Source: Aquitalea denitrificans (lineage in GTDB: Bacteria > Pseudomonadota > Gammaproteobacteria > Burkholderiales > Chromobacteriaceae). Taken from it: 64,000 bases of DNA. The translations under genes were made by a program, and so were the position numbers. The stretch lies in NCBI RefSeq assembly GCF_009856625.1, contig NZ_CP047241.1, positions 3,782,001-3,846,000 on the forward strand. Direction: 5' to 3'. This document shows positions 25,225 through 33,319 of the stretch, in pieces. The notes below the pieces were generated by a model that worked only from the letters and a program-made list of their open reading frames with translations, did no database searches and was not told the origin of the DNA. Each line of letters starts with the position of its first letter. Within the stretch, counting starts at the first letter, position 1.

Positions 25225-26636
25225 TGCACCGCCTGATAGCTGATCAGCCGCTTGATCGGCTTGCCGGAGGCTGTGCGTGGAATGCTGTCCACCGCATGCA
25301 CCTGATCTGGCCGCTGTACTTGCGGCAAGTTGCTATTGAACAGGCGGATCAAGGCATCACGCACTGCCTCGGCATTGCCACCGGCCTGCAGAATGAAAAA
25401 CACGTCGTAGGTTTCACCCCAGAACAGATCAGGCTTGCCCACCGCATAGCACTCTTCACACAGCCCAGTGGCATGTACCATGTCCTCGATTTCCGACAGG
25501 CTGATCAATTCCCCGCCCTTCTTGATGGAATCCTTACGCCGGCCAGAGACAAACAGTTCGTCCTGCTCCAGCTGCCCAAGATCGCCAGTCCGGAACGGCG
25601 TGTTGCGATCAAACAAGTCGATATGCCCCTCGGCCCCCAGATATCCCAGCGCCATATAGGGCGATAGCACCAGCAGTTCGCCATCGGCTGCGGCGTCGAT
25701 ACTTACTTGTACGCCGGACATCACCTGGCCCACGGAAAAGGCAGCCGTCTCCTTGCCACCTATGGTGAAGGAACCACCCAGCTCGGTAATACCAAAGCAG
25801 GGGCGGATGCCAACGCCCATTACCTGCATGAACTCATCCTTGATGGCCGGGTACAAAATGGAGCTGGTGGAAATCACGCTGGCCTGCCTGAGCGGTGCCA
25901 AGTCGGCCTTGAAGAATTTGTAGGTCTTGCTCAGCGACGCCGCCATGGTGGGTGACAGATACAGATAATCCGGCTGGTAACGGGCCATATCCTCCCAGAA
26001 ACCACCGATTGCTCGAGCCGAAAAACGTGGGCAGACCGCAATACGTCCACCGGTCACCAAGGGGCAGGCAAACAGGTTGAACAAGCCTGCGTTGTAGAAC
26101 ATCGGCCAGTTGTGCAAGGTAAGCTGGCCTGGCTGCTGGCCCACCGCACCGGCAAAAGCGGCTGCCGCGCTGAAGAAATTACCCAGGGACTGGACAATGC
26201 CCTTGGGTGCGCCGGTGGTACCCGACGAAAACACCACCAGGAAAGGTACATCCAGCCCCCCCTGTGCCACGCAGTCCGGCACGCTGTTATCCAGCGCATA
26301 GGCCAGTTGATCGTAAGAGGTGATGCTCAGGGCGGCCTTCACCACCTGACGGGTCTTGTTCAGCTGCTCGACACTGATTTCCGGATCAACCGGGCAGGCC
26401 GTCATGCCGCCCAGTGCCAGTGCCAGCATCAGCTCCAGATATTCCGGGCGGTTTTCCAGGCCGATGACGATGCGATCGCCATGGCGCGCCCCCTGCTGCA
26501 CCAGATGATTGAGCAGACGCAGTGACCGGTCGAAAAACTTGCCGTAGCTGATGGATTCATCACCATAAAGGATCAGCGGCTGATCACAACGCGGGGCAAA
26601 GATGGCGTCAAAAAAATCATAGCGTACCGAGGACAT
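25221..26636 (-). CDS. AMP-dependent acyl ligase (class I adenylate-forming enzyme)
   Basis: 471 residues; GGAGAG precedes the ATG at 26636. Core motifs: VVFSSGTTGAPKG (residues 134-146), FGITE near 281, FRTGD (348-352), GRRKDSIKKGGE (365-376) and a C-terminal lysine in RTASGKPIKR. It forms an acyl adenylate and transfers the acyl group to CoA or a carrier-protein thiol. It is short for an acyl-CoA synthetase. The dedicated ACP gene three genes downstream makes it a candidate acyl-ACP ligase. The acid is unknown. Confidence 0.88.
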   Translation of the reverse strand: MSSVRYDFFDAIFAPRCDQPLILYGDESISYGKFFDRSLRLLNHLVQQGARHGDRIVIGLENRPEYLELMLALALGGMTACPVDPEISVEQLNKTRQVVKAALSITSYDQLAYALDNSVPDCVAQGGLDVPFLVVFSSGTTGAPKGIVQSLGNFFSAAAAFAGAVGQQPGQLTLHNWPMFYNAGLFNLFACPLVTGGRIAVCPRFSARAIGGFWEDMARYQPDYLYLSPTMAASLSKTYKFFKADLAPLRQASVISTSSILYPAIKDEFMQVMGVGIRPCFGITELGGSFTIGGKETAAFSVGQVMSGVQVSIDAAADGELLVLSPYMALGYLGAEGHIDLFDRNTPFRTGDLGQLEQDELFVSGRRKDSIKKGGELISLSEIEDMVHATGLCEECYAVGKPDLFWGETYDVFFILQAGGNAEAVRDALIRLFNSNLPQVQRPDQVHAVDSIPRTASGKPIKRLISYQAVQ

Positions 26637-26681
26637 GAGGCTCTCCGGAAAATAGGTACAGGCAGCGAAACCGGGGCATGA

Positions 26682-27422
26682 TCACACAGAGGGGCTGGCA
26701 GACAGCAAGGCCAGCAATACCGCGGTGACATCATTCATCCCCGCCTCCGCCGTGGCCGGGTCGAAATCGACAGTAGCCGTTCCGCCCTTGCCTGCCGCCC
26801 AGTTCACTACCAGGCACAGGTGGGCGTAAGGCAGGTTTATCTCGCGGGCCAGGCAGGCTTCCGGCATGCCGGTCATGCCGACAATATCGGCACCATCACG
26901 CTCCAGCCTGAGAATTTCCGCTGCCGTCTCCAACCTGGGACCCTGGGTGCAGGCATAAATGCCCTGGTTCACTGCGGGCTTGCCGGTGGCGCTGACCGCC
27001 TCTATCACCTTGCTGCGCAGGCAGTCGTCATAGGGGTTGCTGAAGTCGACATGTACCACCGGCCGCTCCGGGCCATCAAAGAAAGTGTGCTTGCGGCCCC
27101 AGCTGTAATCGATGATGTTGTCCGGCACCACCAGCGTTCCCGGCCCCATGTCGGCACGGATGCCGCCAACCGAGCCAATGGACAGGATGCCCTTCACGCC
27201 CTGGTTGTGCAGCGCCCAGATATTGGCGCGGTAGTTGATTTCGTGCGGTGCCAGTGAGTGGCCGTGGCCGTGACGGGCGATGAACACCACGTTCTGCTGG
27301 CCGATATGGCCGAATGTTAATGCGCAGGATGGGTCGCCATAAGGCGTTCTCACCACCTGACGGTGGGTCACTTCCAGAACGGGCAGCTTGGCTAGACCGC
27401 TGCCCCCGATAATGGCCAACAT
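26682..27422 (-). CDS. MTAP-family purine nucleoside phosphorylase (S-methyl-5'-thioinosine phosphorylase type)
   Basis: 246 residues from the ATG at 27422, with AGGGGGA upstream. Motifs: IIGGSGL at the N-terminus, RHGHGHSLAPHEINYRANIWAL (in part), TQGPRLETAAE, and GMTGMPEACLAREI. The last segment fits bacterial methylthioinosine phosphorylases of the Pseudomonas PA3004 type, which salvage the SAM by-product MTA after deamination. It is the first gene of the glycan run, 45 bases before the ligase. Because that run has a radical SAM enzyme and a methyltransferase, a role in SAM by-product clearance is plausible, but co-location may be chance. Confidence 0.87.
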   Translation of the reverse strand: MLAIIGGSGLAKLPVLEVTHRQVVRTPYGDPSCALTFGHIGQQNVVFIARHGHGHSLAPHEINYRANIWALHNQGVKGILSIGSVGGIRADMGPGTLVVPDNIIDYSWGRKHTFFDGPERPVVHVDFSNPYDDCLRSKVIEAVSATGKPAVNQGIYACTQGPRLETAAEILRLERDGADIVGMTGMPEACLAREINLPYAHLCLVVNWAAGKGGTATVDFDPATAEAGMNDVTAVLLALLSASPSV

Positions 27423-27599
27423 AGTCGGTCCCCCTTGTAATGGCACGGCAGCGATGCAAACGCCATGCAGCTTGGTTTTACTCGCATTATGGCTGAATCG
27501 GACGAGGGGATAAATTGCTTTATCCGGCTGACGGATATTTCCAGCGGCAAGGCAATCCGGCCGACCAAGGGATAAGGCTGAAGCAGACCGGCAGTCAGT

Positions 27600-28070
27600 T
27601 CACTGATCAGAGCCCCGCCACAGCAGCCAGCCGGCAACCATGACAATCAGCAAGGCAATTGCCTTGCCGACCCAGGCGGTCCAGTGCTGACCGGTTTCCA
27701 GACAGGCTTCGGCCGGATTGGCCGGGTTGTAATACACCCGCACCTGCGCGCCTGCCGGATAGCGCGCCAGGATGTCGGCTACCTCCTGCTGGCTGCGGCT
27801 GTAGCCCGGATTGGGAAAGCGGCGGTTGGCGGATTGGTAATCCCGGCCCTGCACCTGATACTGGTAACGGATGTGCGGGAAATACTCCCAGGTATTATCG
27901 CGGTCTCCGCCGGCATTCACCTGCCGTTGTTCCAGCCGGCTTTCCTGCACACTGCCCACCGCACTGGGCCAGCCGGATGAAGCGTCACCCTTGGCCCCTA
28001 GCCACCACAGGTAGGCAAACGCCACCAGCCCGGCCAGCAGCATCAGACACTGCAGTAGTTTTTCAACCAT
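27600..28070 (-). CDS. DUF3592 membrane protein
   Basis: 156 residues from the ATG at 28070, overlapping the upstream gene by eight bases; an in-frame ATG at 28097 is an alternative. Two membrane helices (about 5-22 and 133-152) flank an exposed beta-rich domain with YFPHIRYQYQVQGRDY and the typical VRVYYNPANPAEACLE. DUF3592 function is unknown. The two adjacent DUF3592 genes are related and probably arose by duplication. Confidence 0.8.
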   Translation of the reverse strand: MVEKLLQCLMLLAGLVAFAYLWWLGAKGDASSGWPSAVGSVQESRLEQRQVNAGGDRDNTWEYFPHIRYQYQVQGRDYQSANRRFPNPGYSRSQQEVADILARYPAGAQVRVYYNPANPAEACLETGQHWTAWVGKAIALLIVMVAGWLLWRGSDQ

Positions 28071-28575
28071 GCGCGGCCACCCGGTGGCGACGTCCATGAC
28101 GCCAGCGCTGCAATAGCCGGTCCAGCAATGCCCAGCCAAACAAGGTACTGAGCGCTCCCAGGATGAACTGACCGCTGCCGATGCTGCTGTCCCCTTCGCG
28201 GATCAGCACCGCACGGCCCGGCTCCTGCGGATTGAAGTACACCACCACGGCTTTGCCTGCCGGAAAACGGCGGGTGATATCTTCGGCACTGCTGTGATCG
28301 CCAGGCAAAGCCGTGGCAAGGGCATACAGCTGATCTGCGTGATATACCTCGCCATTAACGGTGTACAAGTACTGCACATAAGGCTCCCAGCGTATCTGGT
28401 CCGGGTGGTTTTCCGGACTGATGACCAGAATGCGACTGGACTCCACATGACCCGGCGCAGCCTGCCAGTGACGGGCACTGTGAGCCGGATCCAGCATCAG
28501 GCTGACCAGCCCGGACAGGCTGAGCAAGAAAGCCAGCATCAGGACAGAAGTTTGCCAACGGGGAGAAAGATGCAT
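28063..28575 (-). CDS. DUF3592 membrane protein
   Basis: 170 residues. A membrane helix at about 10-30, then a domain with WEPYVQYLYTVNGEVYHADQ and the hallmark VVVYFNPQEPGRAVL, then a second hydrophobic stretch (about 132-150). It begins 12 bases after the ruvX stop, so it may be co-transcribed with algH-ruvX. Function unknown. Confidence 0.8.
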   Translation of the reverse strand: MHLSPRWQTSVLMLAFLLSLSGLVSLMLDPAHSARHWQAAPGHVESSRILVISPENHPDQIRWEPYVQYLYTVNGEVYHADQLYALATALPGDHSSAEDITRRFPAGKAVVVYFNPQEPGRAVLIREGDSSIGSGQFILGALSTLFGWALLDRLLQRWRHGRRHRVAAHG

Positions 28576-28587
28576 AGTGGAAGGAAT

Positions 28588-29016
28588 CTAGACGGCAATG
28601 CCGTGGCTCTCGAACCAGGTGGCAAGAATGGCCTGGGCGGCTACCTGATCCAGCGCCGGCTTTTGCTTGCGGCCACGCACACCGGCCTCGGCCAGCATGG
28701 ATTCGGCAATCACCGAGGTCAGGCGCTCATCCACCAGCCACACCGGCAGGCCAAAGCGCCCTTTCAGCCGATTGGCAAAGCGCCGCGCCAGCTGGGTCAT
28801 CTGATGTTCGGTATCGTCCTGGTGCATGGGCAGACCTACTACCAACTGGGCCGGACACCACTCTTCAATCAGCTTGCCGATGGCGGCAAAGCGGGCATCG
28901 GTGATTTCGGTATCGATGGTCAGCAGCGGATGGGCGATGCCCAGCATGGTTTCACCCATGGCCACGCCAATGCGCCGCTCGCCAAAATCAAAAGCCAGTA
29001 CCGTTCCCTCAGGCAT
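28588..29016 (-). CDS. ruvX: Holliday-junction-resolvase-like RuvX/YqgF, 16S pre-rRNA nuclease
   Basis: 142 residues. The ATG at 29016 overlaps the algH stop by eight bases and has GGAG nine bases upstream. The RNase H-like fold shows LAFDFGERRIGVA (first Asp), VVGLPMHQDDTEHQMT and the VDERLTSVIAE segment, then ALDQVAAQAIL with the last Asp. YqgF is essential in E. coli for 5'-end maturation of 16S rRNA. The algH-ruvX order is widely conserved. Confidence 0.95.
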   Translation of the reverse strand: MPEGTVLAFDFGERRIGVAMGETMLGIAHPLLTIDTEITDARFAAIGKLIEEWCPAQLVVGLPMHQDDTEHQMTQLARRFANRLKGRFGLPVWLVDERLTSVIAESMLAEAGVRGRKQKPALDQVAAQAILATWFESHGIAV

Positions 29017-29569
29017 GACCGACATCTCCGGACAGCAAGGATGGGTCAAAACCCAGCAAGGCCATGGCGGCGTCGTAGCGGGACTCTGCCGGCAGATCAA
29101 ACAGAATGGCCGGATCGGCCTTGACGGTAAGCCAGCCGTTGTCGCTGATTTCCTGCTCCAGCTGTCCTGCCGACCAACCTGCATAGCCCAGGGTAATCAG
29201 CATGCGCACAGGACCCCGACCTTCAGAAACGGCAATCAGCACATCCTTGGAGGTGGTGAGGGCCATGTCGTCCTTCACCACCAGGCTGGACTGCCAATGC
29301 CCGGCGGGCGCATGCAGCACAAAGCCCCGGTCCGGCTGGACTGGTCCACCAAAAAACACTGACTCGCCACGCAAGGGATCGATATCCAGCGGCAGGTCGA
29401 TCTGGTCGAACAGCTGCGCCATGGCGATGCCGGAAGGCTTGTTGACAATCAGGCCCATGGCCCCGTGATCGCCATGCTCGCACAGGTAGACCAGCGCGCG
29501 CGCAAACAGGGGGTCTGCCATATTGGGCATGGCAATCAGAAAGTGATCGGTAAGCGATAACGGTTCCAT
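29009..29569 (-). CDS. algH: AlgH/YqgE family protein (UPF0301)
   Basis: 186 residues from the ATG at 29569; the ribosome-binding site is weak and the upstream ten codons are not family-like. Recognised by LTDHFLIAMPNMADPLF, HGAMGLIVNKPSG, FFGGPVQPDRGFVLH and LGYAGWSAGQLEQEI. The biochemical role is unclear despite the historical alginate-regulator name. It overlaps ruvX by eight bases and is divergent from smc. Confidence 0.95.
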   Translation of the reverse strand: MEPLSLTDHFLIAMPNMADPLFARALVYLCEHGDHGAMGLIVNKPSGIAMAQLFDQIDLPLDIDPLRGESVFFGGPVQPDRGFVLHAPAGHWQSSLVVKDDMALTTSKDVLIAVSEGRGPVRMLITLGYAGWSAGQLEQEISDNGWLTVKADPAILFDLPAESRYDAAMALLGFDPSLLSGDVGHA

Positions 29570-29712
29570 ATGGGCATTATGGCACAACAAATCTGACAAA
29601 AGTTCTTGCAGCCCGGCACTGTCTCACCCTGCTTGTCCTGCAGCAAAAGCAAACAAAATCCGCCACCCTGATAAAATGCCGCCGTTGCTTTACTTTACCT
29701 TGCGAGAACACC

Positions 29713-32700
29713 TTGCGCCTCACCCACGTCAAACTGTCCGGCTTCAAGTCCTTTGTCGACCCCACCAGCATTCCGGTCCCCGGCCAGTTGGTGGCGGTAA
29801 TCGGCCCCAATGGCTGTGGCAAATCCAATGTGATTGACGCGGTGCGCTGGGTGCTGGGCGAATCCAGCGCCAAGCAACTGCGCGGCGAGTCGATGCAGGA
29901 CGTGATTTTCAACGGCTCCTCCACCCGCAAACCGGTCAGCCGCGCCTCGGTAGAGCTGGTATTCGATAATGCAGATGGCCAGCTCACCGGGCCGTGGGGC
30001 CAATATGCCGAGGTGGCCATCAAACGCGTGCTGACCCGGCAAGGCGAATCCAGCTACTACATCAACAACCAGCAAGTGCGCCGCCGCGACATTACCGACC
30101 TGTTCCTCGGCACCGGCGTCGGTGCGCGCGGCTACGCGGTGATCGAACAAGGCATGATTTCGCGCATCATCGAAGCGCGGCCGGAAGAACTGCGCGCCTA
30201 TCTGGAAGAAGCCGCCGGGGTGTCCAAGTACAAGGAACGCCGCCGCGAAACCGAACACCGCATTGCCGACACCCGCGCCAACCTGGAGCGCATCGAAGAC
30301 CTGCGCCAGGAACTGGAACGCCAGGTAGAGCGCCTGAGCGAGCAAGCCGAAGTAGCCGCCCAGTACCACGACCTGCGCGGCACCCTCACCCACAAGCAGA
30401 ACCTGCTGGCGCTGGCCCGGCGCGAAGAAGCCAGCCGCAACGAAGCCCATGCCCGCGCCGAGCTATCGCGCATTGAAACCGAAGAAGCATCCATGGAAGC
30501 GGCGCTCACCCATCTGGATACCGAACTGGAAACGGTGCGCGAAAGCCATTATGCCGCCAGCGACGCGGTGCACGAAGCGCAGCAGCGCCTGTTCGAAGCC
30601 AATGCCGCACTGGCACGACTGGAAGAACAGCAACGCCACCGCCAGCAAAACCATGTACGTATCGAACGCGAACTGGCCACCACCCGCAATGAACGCCAGC
30701 AACTGGCAGAAAACCGCCACCAGGCTGGCATGGAGCTGGACGACTGGCTTCCCCGGCGCGAAGAAGCGCAAATGCGGCTGGAAGAAGCGCAGATGGCACT
30801 GGAGGACGGTGCCGACCTGCTTCCCGCAGCCGAAGCCGGATTCCGCGCCAAGGATCAGCAACAAGCACAACTACTGGCCCAGCAGGCCAACCTTACCCGC
30901 GAACGCGACCTGGCCCGGCAAAAGGTGGAACACCAGCGCCGCGCACTGGAACAACTGGCCAGCCGCCAGCAAGCCCTGCACAGAGAACTGACCGAACTGA
31001 ACCTGCCGGATCACGCCCAGCAAGCCGCCGCCCAGGCCGAAGTAGAACGCGCCCGCTCCGCACTGGAGGCCGTGCGCGCCCGCGTGGTGGCCGATGAAGC
31101 CAAGCTGGCCGACCTGGCCTCGGAACGGGAAAAACTGGACGAACAACTGGCCAGCCAGCGCGCCGAACTTGCGCGCGCCGAAGCCGAAGTCGCCGCGCTG
31201 ACGGCAGTGCTGGCACGCGAAGCTGCCGGCGAGAAGCTGGGCGACTGGCTGCATCAGCAAGGACTGGCAGATACCCCGCAGCTATGGCAGGCGGTACAAG
31301 TTGCGCCGCAGTGGCAGACCGCGCTGGAAGCCGTGCTGGGCGAGCGGCTGAGCGCCCGTGCCGCACAGGGCGTTCAGCCTCCCCCTGCCGCGCTAACCCT
31401 GGTGGATGGCCAGCGCCCGCCAGCCGCCGCGCCGACACAGGACTGGCCACGCCTGCTCGACCAGCTCAGCGCCAGCGCCCCGTTCGATGCCGCCCTGGCC
31501 GACTGGCTGGACGGCGTCTACCTGGCGGAAGACCTGGCCCAGGCCATCCGCCGCCGTGGCCAACTGCAGGCCGGACAATGCCTGCTCACCCCGCAAGGCC
31601 ATCGGGTCAGCGCCAGCAGCGTGTGCTTCTACAGTGCAGCCAGCGGCAGCGGCGTGATGGAGCGCAAGCAGCAACTAGACGCAGCCCAGGCACGCCAGCA
31701 ACTGCTGCAGCCGGAGATAGACCGCCTGCAACAGCGCCGCGAATCGCTGCAAAGCATGAATGGCATGCTGGCCGAAGCCGTACGCGCACAAAAAGGCGCG
31801 CTCACCCGGCTGGAAGCAGAACTCAATGCCGTTACGCTGGAGCACGTCAAGCTAGACCAAGCCGCGCGCCAGGGTGCCGCCCGCCTGAGCTTCATCGAGG
31901 CCGAGCGCCAGCGTATGCAACAGGAACAGCAACACGCCCAGCTGGAAATAGAGGAAAGCGAGCTGTTAGGCGAAGAATCTGCCATGACGCTGGAAGAGCT
32001 GGCGGTACAGCTGGAAGAGGTAAGGCTGGATCGGCTGAACGCCGAAACCGGGCTGCAACTGGCGCGCAACAAAACGCGCGATGCCGAGCGCCAGCTGCAT
32101 GAAATCCGCCTGGAGCTACACACCGCCGAACAGAAAACCGCCGAACTGGCACGCCGCGCCAGAGAACTGGAAGAGCGTGACCAGCAATTGGCCGAACGGC
32201 TGGAAACCCTGGCCGAAGAAGCCGAAACAGTTGATGAAACCGTGCCGGAAGAAGCCATGCAACTGGCTATCGAACTGCGCGAGCAACATGAAGCGGCACT
32301 GGCCGCCACCCGCGACCAGCTAAATGGCCTAACCGAGCAGCTACGCCAGCTTACCCAACGCCAGCACGACATCAATTCTGCCCTGCCGGCGCTGCGCGAA
32401 GGACGCTCCGACTGGCTGCTCAAGCATCAGGAAGCCAGGCTGGCGATGGAGCGCTTTGCCGAAGAGCTGAAAGAAGCCCAGGCCGATGAAAGCGCACTGC
32501 TGGCCGATCTTACCGACGCCATCAAGCCCAATGCGCTGGCAGCGGAAATCGCCCGGCTGGCCCGGGCGCTGGAAGGGCTGGGTGCCGTCAATCTGGCAGC
32601 ACTGGAAGAACTGGAAGAAGCCCGCAAGCGTGGAGAATACCTGGGCAGTCAGGCCGAAGACCTGAATCAGGCCATGGCCACGCTGGAAGAAGCCATCCAG

Positions 32701-33195
32701 AAAATCGACGGTGAAACCCGCCAGATGCTGCAAAGCACCTACGAAGCAGTCAATACCAAGATGCGCGAATTCTTCCCCACCCTGTTTGGCGGCGGGCGCG
32801 CCGAGCTGGTGCTGACCGGTGAAGATTTGCTGGACGCCGGAGTACAAATCATCGCCCAGCCGCCGGGCAAGAAAAACAGCACCATCCATCTGCTGTCCGG
32901 CGGTGAAAAAGCCCTGACCGCCATGAGCCTGGTGTTCTCGCTGTTCTCGCTCAACCCGGCACCGTTCTGCCTGCTGGACGAGGTGGATGCGCCGCTGGAC
33001 GATGCCAACACCAGCCGCTTCTGCGATCTGGTGAAACAGATGTCAGAACGCACCCAGTTCCTCTATATTTCGCACAACCGCCTCACCATGGAAATGGCCG
33101 AGCAACTGGTGGGGGTGACCATGCAGGAACAGGGGGTCAGCCGCATCGTGGCGGTGGATATCGTGGAAGCCCTGAAGATGCGCGAAATTGCATGA
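29713..33195 (+). CDS. smc: Chromosome segregation protein SMC
   Basis: 1160 residues with a TTG start giving MRLTHVKLSGFKSFVDPT, the standard N-terminus. Walker A GPNGCGKSN (about 31-39), two long coiled coils (about 170-500 and 660-990) around a Gly-poor hinge (about 510-640), the ABC signature LSGGEKALTAMSL and Walker B PFCLLDEVDAPLDDAN near the C-terminus. SMC dimers with ScpAB organise and segregate the origin region. The hinge contains an unusual Ala/Pro-rich stretch (GVQPPPAALTLVDGQRPPAAA). Coding here is very GC-biased. Confidence 0.97.
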   Translation: MRLTHVKLSGFKSFVDPTSIPVPGQLVAVIGPNGCGKSNVIDAVRWVLGESSAKQLRGESMQDVIFNGSSTRKPVSRASVELVFDNADGQLTGPWGQYAEVAIKRVLTRQGESSYYINNQQVRRRDITDLFLGTGVGARGYAVIEQGMISRIIEARPEELRAYLEEAAGVSKYKERRRETEHRIADTRANLERIEDLRQELERQVERLSEQAEVAAQYHDLRGTLTHKQNLLALARREEASRNEAHARAELSRIETEEASMEAALTHLDTELETVRESHYAASDAVHEAQQRLFEANAALARLEEQQRHRQQNHVRIERELATTRNERQQLAENRHQAGMELDDWLPRREEAQMRLEEAQMALEDGADLLPAAEAGFRAKDQQQAQLLAQQANLTRERDLARQKVEHQRRALEQLASRQQALHRELTELNLPDHAQQAAAQAEVERARSALEAVRARVVADEAKLADLASEREKLDEQLASQRAELARAEAEVAALTAVLAREAAGEKLGDWLHQQGLADTPQLWQAVQVAPQWQTALEAVLGERLSARAAQGVQPPPAALTLVDGQRPPAAAPTQDWPRLLDQLSASAPFDAALADWLDGVYLAEDLAQAIRRRGQLQAGQCLLTPQGHRVSASSVCFYSAASGSGVMERKQQLDAAQARQQLLQPEIDRLQQRRESLQSMNGMLAEAVRAQKGALTRLEAELNAVTLEHVKLDQAARQGAARLSFIEAERQRMQQEQQHAQLEIEESELLGEESAMTLEELAVQLEEVRLDRLNAETGLQLARNKTRDAERQLHEIRLELHTAEQKTAELARRARELEERDQQLAERLETLAEEAETVDETVPEEAMQLAIELREQHEAALAATRDQLNGLTEQLRQLTQRQHDINSALPALREGRSDWLLKHQEARLAMERFAEELKEAQADESALLADLTDAIKPNALAAEIARLARALEGLGAVNLAALEELEEARKRGEYLGSQAEDLNQAMATLEEAIQKIDGETRQMLQSTYEAVNTKMREFFPTLFGGGRAELVLTGEDLLDAGVQIIAQPPGKKNSTIHLLSGGEKALTAMSLVFSLFSLNPAPFCLLDEVDAPLDDANTSRFCDLVKQMSERTQFLYISHNRLTMEMAEQLVGVTMQEQGVSRIVAVDIVEALKMREIA

Positions 33196-33200
33196 CGCAT

Positions 33201-33220
33201 CTACGCAAGTTTCTGCGTAG
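33201..33220 (+). terminator. Small hairpin after smc
   Basis: CTACGCA, loop AGTTTC, TGCGTAG, six bases after the smc stop. No T run follows, so termination is doubtful. Confidence 0.3.
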
Positions 33221-33319
33221 CCCAGTTGATACATCGCAATCTATCCTCTGCTAGTGGCGCTCATACTGCGCGACTTGCAGCCAGACAGGCTGCGATTTTT
33301 CTTCCTTGGGGCCTCTGGC

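Noticed and set aside
29640..29712. ATG start for smc
   Set aside because: No in-frame ATG precedes the conserved MRLTHVKLSGFKSF start; the TTG at 29713 is the best candidate.
31629..32423. Ser/Arg-rich minus-strand frame inside smc
   Set aside because: Antisense of the Glu/Gln/Leu coiled coil of SMC, a known source of long false frames in GC-rich genomes.
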